Source: SIG440 sp045646865
GTDB taxonomy: Bacteria; Bacillota; Clostridia; Monoglobales; Monoglobaceae
DNA length: 64,000 nt
NCBI GenBank assembly: GCA_045646865.1
Contig: JAZRLM010000012.1
Coordinates: 1 to 64,000, forward strand
Reading direction: 5' to 3'
In this document: positions 31,114 through 40,010 of the stretch, piece after piece
Position numbering within the stretch: position 1 is the first letter of the stretch
How the letters are laid out: each line of letters begins with the position of its first letter
Program-made: the position numbers and the translations under genes
The notes under the pieces: model-generated
What the model was told of the DNA's origin: nothing
The model's input: only the letters and a program-made list of their open reading frames with translations
Databases searched by the model: none

Positions 31114-32991
31114 ATGAAAGACGGATTTATCAAGGTTGCTGCGGCAACTCCTGAAATTACCGTAAACAGCACAAAGAAAAACAGCGAAAATATAATAAAG
31201 CAGATAAATGAGGCGGCATCAAACGGCGCTAAAATTGTTGTATTCCCTGAACTTTGTATAACCGGTTACACAATCGGTGATCTGGTTTTTCAAAGCACAG
31301 CAGTTAAACGTGCGGCAAGTGCGTTGAATGAAATTCTTGATGCTACCAAAGCTATGGATATTCTTTTTGCGGTTGGTCTGCCGATTTTAGTTGACGATAA
31401 ATTATATAATGTTGCGGCTATCTGCAAGGACGGCAAGGTTTTGGGGTTTGTTCCCAAGTCCAATCTGCCCACTTACGGCGAATACCGCGAGGCAAGATTT
31501 TTTGATAAGCCCTCAAAGACAATTATGGTGGAATTTAACGGCATCGAGGTTCCCTGCGGCTCAAAACTGATTTTCTGCGCAAAAGGAATGGAAAATTTGC
31601 GCATTTCCTGCGAAATTTGCGAGGATATGTGGGTTGCAATTTCTCCATCTGCTCATCACGCATTAAATGGTGCAAATGTGGTACTCAATTTGTCAGCAAG
31701 CGGCGAAACCGCAGGTAAATCAGCTGTCCGCAAAACTCATCTGTCATCACTTTCGCTGAGGACAATGACGGCATACATTTATGCCGATGCAGGCGAAGGC
31801 GAGTCAACAACCGATTTGGTTTTTGGCGGCAACAATATGATTTACGAATGCGGCAAAAAGATTGCCGAGGCAAAGCTGTTTGAAAACGGCATAACATACG
31901 GCGTTCTTGATCTTGAAAAAACAAGTCTGATGCGCCGCAAAATGACCACCTTTGTTCCTGAATATGATGAAGAGTATAAAAGAATTTATTTTGATATAGA
32001 ACTTACAGAAACAAAACCCGAAAATGTGAATCCACATCCTTTTATTCCAAAGGATGATGTACAGCTTAAAGAACGTTGTGAAAGTATTCTTGATATGCAG
32101 TGCGCAGGTCTTCGTAAAAGAATGAAGCATATCGGGTTAAAGACCGTAACATTGGGCATTTCAGGTGGTCTTGACAGCACACTTGCTCTGCTTGTTGCGG
32201 CAAGAGCTTTTGACAGTTTAGGTCTTGACCGCAAAGGAATTATTGCGGTAACAATGCCCTGTTTCGGCACAACCGACAGAACTTATAACAACTCCAAAAG
32301 ATTGGCAGATGCTATGGGTGTAACCCTTCGTGAGGTTTCAATTGCAAAGTCGGTGACACAGCATCTTGAGGACATCGGTGCATCCATTGACGAGCACGAC
32401 GTAACTTACGAAAATGCTCAGGCAAGAGAGAGAACCCAGGTGCTTATGGATATATCCAACAAGACAGGCGGTATTGTTGTGGGTACGGGCGATTTATCTG
32501 AGCTTGCTCTTGGATTTGCTACCTACAACGGCGACCATATGTCTATGTATGGGGTGAATGCATCTGTTCCCAAAACCTTGATGCGCTCTTTGGTGAAGTA
32601 TGTTGCGGACTCTGATGGCGGAGAGTTGAAGGATATGCTTTATGATGTTTTGGATACCCCTGTAAGTCCCGAACTTTTGCCCCCTGATGAGGGTGCAATC
32701 AAGCAGAAGACTGAGGATATAGTGGGTCCCTACGAAATTCACGATTTTGTGATTTACAACTATGTAAGATTCGGTTTCGGCAAAGATAAAATTCAAAGAC
32801 TTGCCGAGGCAGCGTTTGAGGGTGTGTATACAAAGGAAACCATTGAAAAATGGCATAATTTGTTCTACAAGAGATTTTTCAACAATCAGTTTAAACGTTC
32901 TGCTGTGCCCGATGGCCCCAAGGTAGGAACAGTTTCACTTTCACCGCGAGGTGACTGGGTAATGCCCTCTGATGCGGTTTTTGAAGATTAA
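31114..32991 (+). CDS. nadE: Glutamine-dependent NAD+ synthase
   Basis: The 625-residue two-domain enzyme makes NAD from deamido-NAD, ATP and glutamine. The N-terminal nitrilase-like glutaminase (about 1-270) shows FPELCITGYTIGDL near 46-59, the Lys-region PKSNLPTYGEYREARFF near 115-131 and the catalytic Cys in CEICEDMW near 167-174. The synthetase domain has the ATP-pyrophosphatase loop GISGGLDSTLAL near 347-358. Both halves are complete. Together with nadD it gives a local NAD module. Confidence 0.95.
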   Translation: MKDGFIKVAAATPEITVNSTKKNSENIIKQINEAASNGAKIVVFPELCITGYTIGDLVFQSTAVKRAASALNEILDATKAMDILFAVGLPILVDDKLYNVAAICKDGKVLGFVPKSNLPTYGEYREARFFDKPSKTIMVEFNGIEVPCGSKLIFCAKGMENLRISCEICEDMWVAISPSAHHALNGANVVLNLSASGETAGKSAVRKTHLSSLSLRTMTAYIYADAGEGESTTDLVFGGNNMIYECGKKIAEAKLFENGITYGVLDLEKTSLMRRKMTTFVPEYDEEYKRIYFDIELTETKPENVNPHPFIPKDDVQLKERCESILDMQCAGLRKRMKHIGLKTVTLGISGGLDSTLALLVAARAFDSLGLDRKGIIAVTMPCFGTTDRTYNNSKRLADAMGVTLREVSIAKSVTQHLEDIGASIDEHDVTYENAQARERTQVLMDISNKTGGIVVGTGDLSELALGFATYNGDHMSMYGVNASVPKTLMRSLVKYVADSDGGELKDMLYDVLDTPVSPELLPPDEGAIKQKTEDIVGPYEIHDFVIYNYVRFGFGKDKIQRLAEAAFEGVYTKETIEKWHNLFYKRFFNNQFKRSAVPDGPKVGTVSLSPRGDWVMPSDAVFED

Positions 32992-32996
32992 TATTT

Positions 32997-33022
32997 CGGG
33001 CGGATAATTTCCGCCCGTTTTT
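32997..33022 (+). terminator. Terminator after nadE
   Basis: A perfect 7-bp GC-rich stem (CGGGCGG/CCGCCCG) is followed by TTTTT, 6 bases after the nadE stop. Confidence 0.85.
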
Positions 33023-33035
33023 ATAGGAGAAAAAG

Positions 33036-33635
33036 ATGCTTCATATAAAAGAAACAATTATTGTTGAAGGCAAGTTCGACAAGGAACAGCTTAAAAAAGT
33101 TACCGATGCCCCTATAATATGTACAGGGGGATTCAGTCTTTATACCAATAAAAATATAATTAATTCCATACGTCGTATGGCAGAAAAGACGGGTATAATA
33201 ATTCTAACCGATTCCGACAGCGCAGGTTTTCGTATACGCAATTATATCAGGCAATGCGTTGGAAGTCGGGGTACGGTAAAGCACGCATATATTCCGTCGG
33301 TTATGGGCAAGGAACGCCGCAAGGAAACGGCGGGTAAGGAAGGCCTTCTGGGAGTGGAAGGTATGACTGAAGAGCTTCTTTCTGAAATTCTGCAAAGTGT
33401 TACCGAGATAGGTGTGCCAACACCAAGGAAGCCTAAAGAAATCATAACCAAAGCGGTGTTTTATGAAGACGGCTTCAGCGGCAAGGATGACAGTTCGCAA
33501 AGACGAATTAAGCTGGCAAAAGAATTGGGTCTTCCTGCCAGAATTTCTGCAAATGCACTTATGGAGGTGCTGAACACAGCGTTTTCCTATGAAGAATATC
33601 GTGCTGTGGCAGATAAAATAGACAAAAAATGTTAA
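33036..33635 (+). CDS. rnmV: Ribonuclease M5
   Basis: The 199-residue Toprim-domain endonuclease matures 5S rRNA in Gram-positives. The Toprim acidic residues are in VEGKFDKEQL (Glu11) and LTDSDSAGFRIRN (Asp59, Asp61). KHAYIPSVMGKERRK and GVEGM follow. It starts right after the nadE terminator with TAGGAG. No rRNA genes are in the window. Confidence 0.93.
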   Translation: MLHIKETIIVEGKFDKEQLKKVTDAPIICTGGFSLYTNKNIINSIRRMAEKTGIIILTDSDSAGFRIRNYIRQCVGSRGTVKHAYIPSVMGKERRKETAGKEGLLGVEGMTEELLSEILQSVTEIGVPTPRKPKEIITKAVFYEDGFSGKDDSSQRRIKLAKELGLPARISANALMEVLNTAFSYEEYRAVADKIDKKC

Positions 33636-33645
33636 TACTGTAATT

Positions 33646-33681
33646 AATCTCACAAATTCATTTTTGGTTTGTGAGATTTTT
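33646..33681 (+). terminator. Terminator after rnmV
   Basis: AATCTCACAAA pairs with TTTGTGAGATT over an 11-base loop and is followed by TTTAA. Confidence 0.8.
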
Positions 33682-33702
33682 AATGATGCAATGATTTTTT
33701 TC

Positions 33703-33731
33703 TTGCTTTTTGACGAATTATATGCTAAAAT
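33703..33731 (+). promoter_or_regulatory. Probable promoter of the OPT transporter gene
   Basis: TTGCTT, 17 bases, TAAAAT; 53 bases before the ATG at 33784. Confidence 0.5.
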
Positions 33732-33783
33732 TTAAAGGTTGAAAAATATCGAAAAGTTTCGGTTAGAAGATAGGAGAAAGATA

Positions 33784-35694
33784 ATGGAAAATAATAATAA
33801 TTTTAAACCGTATGTTCCGGCGGATAAGGTTACGCCTGAACTTACCGTTACATCTGTTGTGATAGGTGTTTTGCTTGCGGTAATTTTTGGCGCGGCAAAC
33901 GCATATCTGGGCTTGCGTGTGGGTATGACAGTTTCGGCTTCAATCCCTGCGGCAGTCATTGCAATGGGCGTTATCAGAGTTATTATGAAAAAGAACTCAA
34001 TCCTTGAAAGTAACGTTGTTCAGACAATAGGTTCGGCAGGTGAATCTGTTGCGGCAGGTGCTATTTTTACACTTCCGGCTCTGTTTTTGTGGGCGGCGGA
34101 AGGTATTATGGTAAAGCCGAGTATTATCGAAATTACGATTATTGCACTTCTGGGCGGACTTTTGGGCGTGTTCTTTATGGTGCCCCTCAGAAACGCGTTG
34201 ATTGTTAAGGAACATGGCGTTTTGCCTTATCCCGAAGGAACGGCATGTGCGGAAGTTTTGCTTGCAGGCGAGGAAGGCGGTTCAAATGCGTCAACTGTTT
34301 TTGCAGGTATGGGCTTTGCGGCGGCATTTAAATTCATTATTGACGGTATCAAGGCTGTTCCCGGTGAAGTATCACATACATTCAGGAACTTTGGTGGAAC
34401 AATCGGAACTCAGATTTATCCTGCTGTAATGAGTGTTGGTTATATTTGTGGACCTAAAATTTCATCATATATGTTTGCAGGCGGTGTTTTCAGCTGGCTT
34501 GTTATGATTCCTATGATTTTATTGTTTGGCGAGAATACTATTCTGGCTCCCGGCGAGGCAACCATAGGTGCTATTTTTGCCGAGAATGGTGCAAGCGGCA
34601 TCTGGGGCACATATGTTCGTTATATTGGTGCAGGAGCTTTGGCGGCAGGCGGTATAATAAGTCTGGTTAAGTCACTTCCGCTCATTGTTAAAACCTTTGT
34701 TGGTGCAATGAAGAGCGTTATGGGTTCAAAAAATATTGGAACAGCCCGTACAGAAAAGGATATCAATATGGGTGTTGTTCTTGGGGCGATTGCTGTTCTT
34801 ACCCTTTTGGTATGGCTTGTTCCTGCAGTTCCGGTATCTTTTATCGGTGCAATTATTGTTGTAGTTTTCGGATTCTTTTTTGCAACTGTTTCATCCCGTA
34901 TGGTTGGACTTGTAGGAAGCAGTAACAACCCAGTTTCGGGTATGGCGATTGCAACATTGCTTATTGCAACATTGATTCTCAAAATGACCGGCGAAGCAGG
35001 TGCACAGGGTATGCACGCGGCAATTGCAATAGGCTCAATAATCTGTATTGTTTGCGCAATTTCGGGCGATACATCACAGGACTTAAAAACCGGTTATCTG
35101 CTTGGTGCAACACCAAAGAAACAGCAGATTGGTGAAGTTATCGGCGTTATCGCATCAGCGCTTGCTATTGGCGGAACTTTGTATCTTCTTGACAGCGCAT
35201 ACGGTTTTGGCTCTGATGAAATCAGTGCTCCGCAGGCAACCTTGATGCAGATGATTGTTGAAGGTGTTATGGATGCAAACCTTCCCTGGAATCTGGTTAT
35301 TATCGGTGTTTGCGTTGCTGTTGTGGCAGAAATTGTAAAGATTCCTGTTCTTCCTTTTGCAATCGGTGTTTATCTCCCGATTCACCTTAATGCCTGCATT
35401 ATGGTAGGCGGTATTGTACGTTTTGCTCTTGACAAGCTTAAGAGAAACGAAGAGGAAAAAACAGCAATTGTCAACGATGGCATATTGTTCTGTTCGGGTA
35501 TGATTGCAGGTGAGGGCCTTGTGGGTATTGCTCTTGCTGTTCTTGCTATATTCGGCATTGACAAGGCTATTAATGTTTCGGGATTGCTTAACCTTCCTGC
35601 ATGGGCTTCAAACCTCGGTAGTATAATTGTATTTGCTTTGATTATTTTGTCTGTGCTCAAGTTCTCGGTTTGGAAAAAACGCGGTGTAAAATAA
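33784..35694 (+). CDS. OPT-family oligopeptide/metal-chelate transporter
   Basis: The 636-residue protein has about 15 hydrophobic segments and OPT-family features: GAANAYLGLRVGMTVSASIP near 36-55, LPYPEGTACAEVL near 146-158, and the late NPVSGMAIATLL and ISGDTSQDLKTGYLLGATP stretches. The family imports peptides or metal-phytosiderophore-like complexes by proton symport; substrate unknown. The start at 33784 (MENNNNFKPY) follows TAGGAGAAAG. A small PqqD-like gene follows one base after the stop. Confidence 0.92.
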   Translation: MENNNNFKPYVPADKVTPELTVTSVVIGVLLAVIFGAANAYLGLRVGMTVSASIPAAVIAMGVIRVIMKKNSILESNVVQTIGSAGESVAAGAIFTLPALFLWAAEGIMVKPSIIEITIIALLGGLLGVFFMVPLRNALIVKEHGVLPYPEGTACAEVLLAGEEGGSNASTVFAGMGFAAAFKFIIDGIKAVPGEVSHTFRNFGGTIGTQIYPAVMSVGYICGPKISSYMFAGGVFSWLVMIPMILLFGENTILAPGEATIGAIFAENGASGIWGTYVRYIGAGALAAGGIISLVKSLPLIVKTFVGAMKSVMGSKNIGTARTEKDINMGVVLGAIAVLTLLVWLVPAVPVSFIGAIIVVVFGFFFATVSSRMVGLVGSSNNPVSGMAIATLLIATLILKMTGEAGAQGMHAAIAIGSIICIVCAISGDTSQDLKTGYLLGATPKKQQIGEVIGVIASALAIGGTLYLLDSAYGFGSDEISAPQATLMQMIVEGVMDANLPWNLVIIGVCVAVVAEIVKIPVLPFAIGVYLPIHLNACIMVGGIVRFALDKLKRNEEEKTAIVNDGILFCSGMIAGEGLVGIALAVLAIFGIDKAINVSGLLNLPAWASNLGSIIVFALIILSVLKFSVWKKRGVK

Positions 35695-35695
35695 T

Positions 35696-36043
35696 ATGAA
35701 GAAGAAAGAAAAAATTTCAGAAAACTATCTTGAAAGAATCCCTGCCCGTAATCAAAGCATTGAATGGACAGCCGATGACGAAGGAAAAGTAACACTCAAC
35801 ATCCCAAACACCGGCATATTCAATAAAATTGCGCAGAAGTTGTTCAAAAAACCGCCGGTGACATATATTCATCTTGATGAACACGGCAGTTTTGCGTGGC
35901 AACTGATGGATGGCGAGAGGAATATTATCGCTCTTGGCGAGGACGTAAAGGCAAAATTTGGCGATGCTGCCGAGCCTCTTTATCCACGACTTGCAAAATT
36001 CTTTCAGATACTTGAAAGTTATGGTTTTATAAAATTCAGATAA
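35696..36043 (+). CDS. PqqD-like peptide-chaperone protein
   Basis: The 115-residue protein has a PqqD-type winged-helix pattern: beta-strands through VTYIHLDEHGSFAWQLMDGER (about 58-78), then GEDVKAKFGDAAEPLYPRL and the closing FFQILESYGFIKF. PqqD relatives deliver precursor peptides to radical SAM enzymes; none of those is nearby. Here the gene is tightly coupled to an OPT peptide transporter (1-base gap), which suggests a peptide-binding accessory role. It is followed by a terminator. Confidence 0.7.
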   Translation: MKKKEKISENYLERIPARNQSIEWTADDEGKVTLNIPNTGIFNKIAQKLFKKPPVTYIHLDEHGSFAWQLMDGERNIIALGEDVKAKFGDAAEPLYPRLAKFFQILESYGFIKFR

Positions 36044-36047
36044 ACGA

Positions 36048-36076
36048 AAAGGAACGGTTTCTTGCCGTTCCTTTCT
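36048..36076 (+). terminator. Terminator after the PqqD-like gene
   Basis: A perfect 10-bp stem AAAGGAACGG/CCGTTCCTTT with a 7-base loop lies 5 bases after the stop. Confidence 0.8.
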
Positions 36077-36153
36077 GTATGTATAAATTGCACACAAATA
36101 GATTGCCTGAATAATATTAGTATATAAGGAACGTAAAAATCGTTTCTTTTTTA

Positions 36154-36182
36154 TTGACAATAATTATCTAAAGGTATATAAT
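36154..36182 (+). promoter_or_regulatory. Consensus SigA promoter of cysK
   Basis: Perfect TTGACA and TATAAT with 17 bases between, 46 bases before the start. Confidence 0.82.
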
Positions 36183-36227
36183 TATTGGATAAAGGTTTTA
36201 TCAATGAGAAATCCGGAGAAGATATTT

Positions 36228-37154
36228 ATGATATGTAATAACATTTTAGAAGCCATTGGCGAGACACCGATTATAAGATTAAACCACTTTGGTGACTCTG
36301 ATTCTGCGCAGATTCTTGTAAAGTTTGAAGGCCTTAATGTTGGCGGCTCAATTAAAACAAGAACAGCCTACAATATGATTTGTGATGCCGAGGAAAAGGG
36401 TATCATCAATAAGGATACAATTATTGTAGAGCCAACAAGCGGCAATCAGGGCATCGGTCTTGCATTGGTTGGTGCGGTGCGTGGTTACAAAACAAAAATT
36501 ATTATGCCCGACTCTGTCAGCGAAGAACGCCGCAAGCTTGTTGAACACTATGGTGCCGAGGTTATTCTTATACACGATGCGGGCAACATTGGCGAATGTA
36601 TTGAAAAGTGTCTGGAAACTGCCCTTAAAATGCAGGAAGAGGACAAAAATGTTTTTGTTCCGCAGCAGTTTGAAAATCCGGCCAATGTGCAGGTGCAAAG
36701 AGAATATACAGGAGTTGAAATACTCAAGCAGGTTGACGGTCCGATTCACGGCTTTTGTTCGGGGATAGGTACCGGCGGCACAATTACAGGAATTGGTGAA
36801 ACATTGAAGGCGGCAAATCCCGATATTGAAATCTGGGCGGTTGAGCCTGAACACGCAGCAATTCTTTCGGGCGGATCGATTGGCACACACCTGCAGATGG
36901 GTATTGGAGACGGGGTTATTCCCAAAAATCTCAACCAGAATATCTATGACGATATCTGCGTTATAAATGACGAAGAAGCAATCACAACGGCAAAAGAGCT
37001 TGCGTCCCGTGAGGGCATAATGTGCGGTATTTCAAGCGGCACAAATGTTGCGGCGGCAGTGAAGCTTGCAAAAAAACTTGGCAAGGGTAAAACGGTAGTT
37101 ACCGTGTTGCCCGATACGGCTGAAAGATATTTTTCTACACCGTTGTTTGGATAA
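36228..37154 (+). CDS. cysK: Cysteine synthase (O-acetylserine sulfhydrylase)
   Basis: The 308-residue PLP enzyme forms cysteine from O-acetylserine and sulfide. The PLP lysine is Lys43 in GGSIKTRTAYNM; the usual wording is SVKDR, so SIKTR is a mild variant. The asparagine loop is EPTSGNQGIGLA near 70-81, the phosphate loop GTGGTITG near 179-186, and the C-terminal SSGTNVAAAVKLAK near 267-280. The start at 36228 is set by GGAGAAG; an ATG 24 bases earlier lacks a site. Related cystathionine beta-synthase-type enzymes are possible. Confidence 0.9.
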   Translation: MICNNILEAIGETPIIRLNHFGDSDSAQILVKFEGLNVGGSIKTRTAYNMICDAEEKGIINKDTIIVEPTSGNQGIGLALVGAVRGYKTKIIMPDSVSEERRKLVEHYGAEVILIHDAGNIGECIEKCLETALKMQEEDKNVFVPQQFENPANVQVQREYTGVEILKQVDGPIHGFCSGIGTGGTITGIGETLKAANPDIEIWAVEPEHAAILSGGSIGTHLQMGIGDGVIPKNLNQNIYDDICVINDEEAITTAKELASREGIMCGISSGTNVAAAVKLAKKLGKGKTVVTVLPDTAERYFSTPLFG

Positions 37155-37179
37155 AAATACAATTTAGGAGGAAATAAAA

Positions 37180-38160
37180 ATGAGCAGTAATGTAAGACCC
37201 GATACTATGGAACGTATCACAACAAAAGAATTGGCAGACAAATTTATAGAGGAACAAGTTGCAGAAGTCCGCGCACAGGTTGGCGACAAAAAGGTTCTGC
37301 TTGCACTTTCGGGCGGTGTTGACAGCTCGGTTGTTGCGGCTCTCCTTATCAAAGCAATCGGCAAACAGCTTGTTTGTGTTCACGTTAATCACGGCCTTAT
37401 GAGAAAAGGCGAAAGCGAACAGGTCATTCAGGTTTTCCGTGACGGACTGGATGCAAACCTTATTTATATCGACGCAACCGACAGATTCTTAGATCTTCTT
37501 AAAGATGTTGCAGAACCTGAGAAGAAGAGAAAGATTATCGGCGGCGAATTTATCAAGGTATTTGATGAAGAAGCTGCAAAGCTTGAAGGAATAAAATTCC
37601 TTGCACAGGGTACAATTTATCCCGACATCCTTGAAAGCGACGGCGTAAAGGCTCATCACAATGTTGGCGGACTTCCCGAAGATATGGAAATGGAACTCGT
37701 TGAACCTGTAAAACTTCTTTACAAGGACGAAGTTCGTGAAGTTGGACGTGCTCTTGGGCTTCCTTCTTCAATGGTTGACCGTCAGCCATTCCCCGGACCC
37801 GGTCTTGGCGTAAGATGTCTTGGCGCAATCACCCGTGACAGACTCAACGCATTAAGAGAGGCTGATGCAATTCTGCGTGAAGAATTTGATAACTGCGGTC
37901 TTGCAAAGACTGTATGGCAGTACTTTATTGCTGTTCCTGATATGAAGAGCGTTGGTGTTAAAGACGGCAAAAGATACGAAGGCTGGCCTGCAATCATCCG
38001 TGCGGTGAACACTACCGATGCAATGACTGCAACCATTGAAGAAATCCCCTATGATGTTCTTCACAAGATTACAGACCGTATCACATCCGAAGTAGATGGT
38101 ATTAACCGTGTTCTTCTTGACCTGACACCAAAGCCAATCGGCACAATCGAGTGGGAATAA
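37180..38160 (+). CDS. guaA: GMP synthase, ATP-pyrophosphatase subunit without glutaminase domain
   Basis: The 326-residue protein aligns with the C-terminal two thirds of bacterial GuaA. It has the PP-loop LSGGVDSS at 43-50, the XMP-binding stretch AQGTIYPDILES near 147-158, and the dimerisation domain with RQPFPGPGLGVRCLG near 206-220 and the invariant C terminus KPIGTIEWE. The GATase domain (about 190 residues) is absent and no glutaminase gene is adjacent; archaea often have this split form. It would convert XMP to GMP using ammonia or a separate glutaminase. Ribosome site AGGAGGAA. Confidence 0.92.
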   Translation: MSSNVRPDTMERITTKELADKFIEEQVAEVRAQVGDKKVLLALSGGVDSSVVAALLIKAIGKQLVCVHVNHGLMRKGESEQVIQVFRDGLDANLIYIDATDRFLDLLKDVAEPEKKRKIIGGEFIKVFDEEAAKLEGIKFLAQGTIYPDILESDGVKAHHNVGGLPEDMEMELVEPVKLLYKDEVREVGRALGLPSSMVDRQPFPGPGLGVRCLGAITRDRLNALREADAILREEFDNCGLAKTVWQYFIAVPDMKSVGVKDGKRYEGWPAIIRAVNTTDAMTATIEEIPYDVLHKITDRITSEVDGINRVLLDLTPKPIGTIEWE

Positions 38161-38164
38161 AATG

Positions 38165-38212
38165 AAAAATCCCCGAAAATCTTGATTTTTCAAGGTTTTC
38201 GGGGATTTTTTT
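38165..38212. terminator. Bidirectional terminator between guaA and the MocR-type gene
   Basis: AAAATCCCCGAAAA pairs with TTTTCGGGGATTTT and has T-runs on both strands. The two genes converge on it and the reverse gene's stop lies within its edge. Confidence 0.88.
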
Positions 38213-39305
38213 ATCTATTTAAATCTAATTCTTTTCTTTTGATTCTTCTGACTTTGTTGATATGCCTTTCAAAATCGCCGTTTTTGATTAGTTCTGCCAG
38301 AACTAATTGTACGTAAGTGGGAACTGTGCATGAGTAGAAGCCCAGCTTTTTGTGATATGTTTCCGCTAACTGTTTGGGCAATATCACATATCCCACACGG
38401 AACGACGGAGATACGGTCATAGAAAATGTATTCATATAGATAACATTTCCGTTTTTTGAAAGGGAAAACAATGTTTCAACCGGCTTTTTGGAAACTAAAA
38501 ATTCTGATTCAAAATCATCCTCAATAATGTATCTGTTATTTGTTTCTGCCCAGGTTAAATATTCGTGCCGTTTTGATGCGGTGGCTGTAACTCCGCTTGG
38601 ATAACTTCGGTACGGCGATATGTGGAGAATGTCTGCACCGCATTTTTGTAGCTCATCGCTTTCGATACCGTCATTACCAAGGGGAAGTTTTAGCAATGCT
38701 ATTTCAGCAGATGTATAAACTTTTTCAATCTGTTTATAAGAGGGAGTTTCAATGGCATAGGCGAGCTTTCTGCCTAGAAGGTCGATAAGCAGAGTGTACA
38801 GATATTCAGAGCCTGAACCGATTATAATTTGGTCGTTGTCTGCAATTATTCCCCGACTTTGTGCCAGATAGATTCTGATTGCGTCTCTTAGTTCAATGCT
38901 GCCTAGGCTGGGGGAACGCTCAAGAATTCCTTCGCCCCAATTGCTTATAACACTTCGCATAGTTTTAGCTAAAACCGAAAAAGGAAAATCAACAGTCGAG
39001 CTGTTATGATGTTGTGAAATTGTGTAGGATATATTTTTTGAGCAGGGTGAAACAAATCCGGAATCAGTTGTAAATATTACAAAATATCCGCTTCGTTCCC
39101 GCGATTCTATATATCCCTCATCACAAAGCAGAGCATAGGCGTGTTCAACCGTAATTGTACTGACCCCCACATCTAAGGCAATAATTCTTTTAGAAGGTAG
39201 TTTGCTGTTGATAGGATATATTCCTTTTATAATATCATCACGCACCTGCATATACAGTTGCAAATATGCAGGAGAAGTACTCTTTTTATCAATTATGTAT
39301 TTCAT
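38211..39305 (-). CDS. MocR/PdxR-type GntR regulator with aminotransferase-like domain, PLP lysine missing
   Basis: The 364-residue protein has a GntR winged helix (ILPSK-type SKLPSKRIIALDVGVSTITV near 34-53, then GYIESRERSGYFV) joined to a class I aminotransferase-like domain. The latter includes IETPSYKQIEKVY, ILHISPYRSYPSGVT and IIEDDFESEF. The PLP-lysine position of this family (GTFSKT) reads NTFSMT, with Met296 encoded by ATG instead of AAG. The C terminus also ends about 80 residues early (RRIKRKELDLNR). It may therefore bind effector differently, or be decaying. It is divergent from an ECF S component, the usual layout of vitamin B6-linked regulators, which suggests that gene as target. 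Confidence 0.82.
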   Translation of the reverse strand: MKYIIDKKSTSPAYLQLYMQVRDDIIKGIYPINSKLPSKRIIALDVGVSTITVEHAYALLCDEGYIESRERSGYFVIFTTDSGFVSPCSKNISYTISQHHNSSTVDFPFSVLAKTMRSVISNWGEGILERSPSLGSIELRDAIRIYLAQSRGIIADNDQIIIGSGSEYLYTLLIDLLGRKLAYAIETPSYKQIEKVYTSAEIALLKLPLGNDGIESDELQKCGADILHISPYRSYPSGVTATASKRHEYLTWAETNNRYIIEDDFESEFLVSKKPVETLFSLSKNGNVIYMNTFSMTVSPSFRVGYVILPKQLAETYHKKLGFYSCTVPTYVQLVLAELIKNGDFERHINKVRRIKRKELDLNR

Positions 39306-39336
39306 CTGGTTATATTAAAAACTCCTTAATTGGTAA

Positions 39337-39365
39337 TTGTTATATGTTCAGATACATTATATAAT
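39337..39365 (+). promoter_or_regulatory. Promoter of the ECF S-component gene
   Basis: TTGTTA, 17 bases, TATAAT. It lies in the 92-base divergent spacer, where the MocR-type regulator would be expected to bind. Imperfect repeats TTGGTAATTGTTATA are seen but not a clear operator. Confidence 0.55.
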
Positions 39366-39397
39366 AAAGAGGAAATTTTGTAAAGGGGTTTTATGGA

Positions 39398-39901
39398 ATG
39401 AAAACAAACACTCAAAAACTTGTAACAACTGCGATGTTTGCGGCACTTGCGTGTGTTGCAACAATGATTATCAAAATACCATCTCCGTTAAAGGGTTATT
39501 TAAACCTTGGTGACGGTATAGTCTTGATTTCGGGATGGATGCTTTCGCCTATGTATGGTTTTCTGGCAGCAGGACTTGGCTCGGCAATGGCAGATGTAAT
39601 TCTTGGATATACTGTTTATGCCCCGGTAACATTTGTTATAAAAGGTTTGATGGCTGTTATTACATGTTTCATATTTAAAGGTATGAGTAGTAAATTCGGC
39701 AATATGGCTTCAAAGATTATAGGCGGCGTGCTTGCTGAGGTTATAATGGTTGTGGGATATTATGTATTTGAGGGTTTTATTTACGGATTTATTCCTTCTG
39801 TGGCTAATATTGCGGCTAATGCTGTTCAGGGAGCAGTAGGTTTGATTGTTGGATTAATTCTTATAAAAATATTTGAGAAAACTAAAATAAAGGTTAAATG
39901 A
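39398..39901 (+). CDS. ECF transporter substrate-binding (S) component
   Basis: The 167-residue protein has about six hydrophobic segments and begins with the ECF-type MKTNTQKLVTTAMFAALACV. YLNLGDGIVLISGWMLSPMY and a GLGSAMADVILGY loop are typical of S components of the YpaA-like group that capture vitamins for the shared EcfAAT module. The divergent MocR/PdxR-type regulator suggests pyridoxine or a related B6 vitamer; this is inference from neighbourhood only. The ATG at 39398 follows AAAGGGG. Confidence 0.85.
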   Translation: MKTNTQKLVTTAMFAALACVATMIIKIPSPLKGYLNLGDGIVLISGWMLSPMYGFLAAGLGSAMADVILGYTVYAPVTFVIKGLMAVITCFIFKGMSSKFGNMASKIIGGVLAEVIMVVGYYVFEGFIYGFIPSVANIAANAVQGAVGLIVGLILIKIFEKTKIKVK

Positions 39902-39945
39902 ATATGTAAAGCTTCGTGAGTGCAATCTGGCTAAGTTTTTTGGTG

Positions 39946-39974
39946 TTGCCTTATGTCAAAAATTGTGATAAAAT
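39946..39974 (+). promoter_or_regulatory. Probable promoter of the lipid kinase gene
   Basis: TTGCCT, 17 bases, TAAAAT; 36 bases before the start at 40011. Confidence 0.5.
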
Positions 39975-40010
39975 GTCAGTTGAGATAGTATTTTGATATG
40001 AGGTGCAAAA

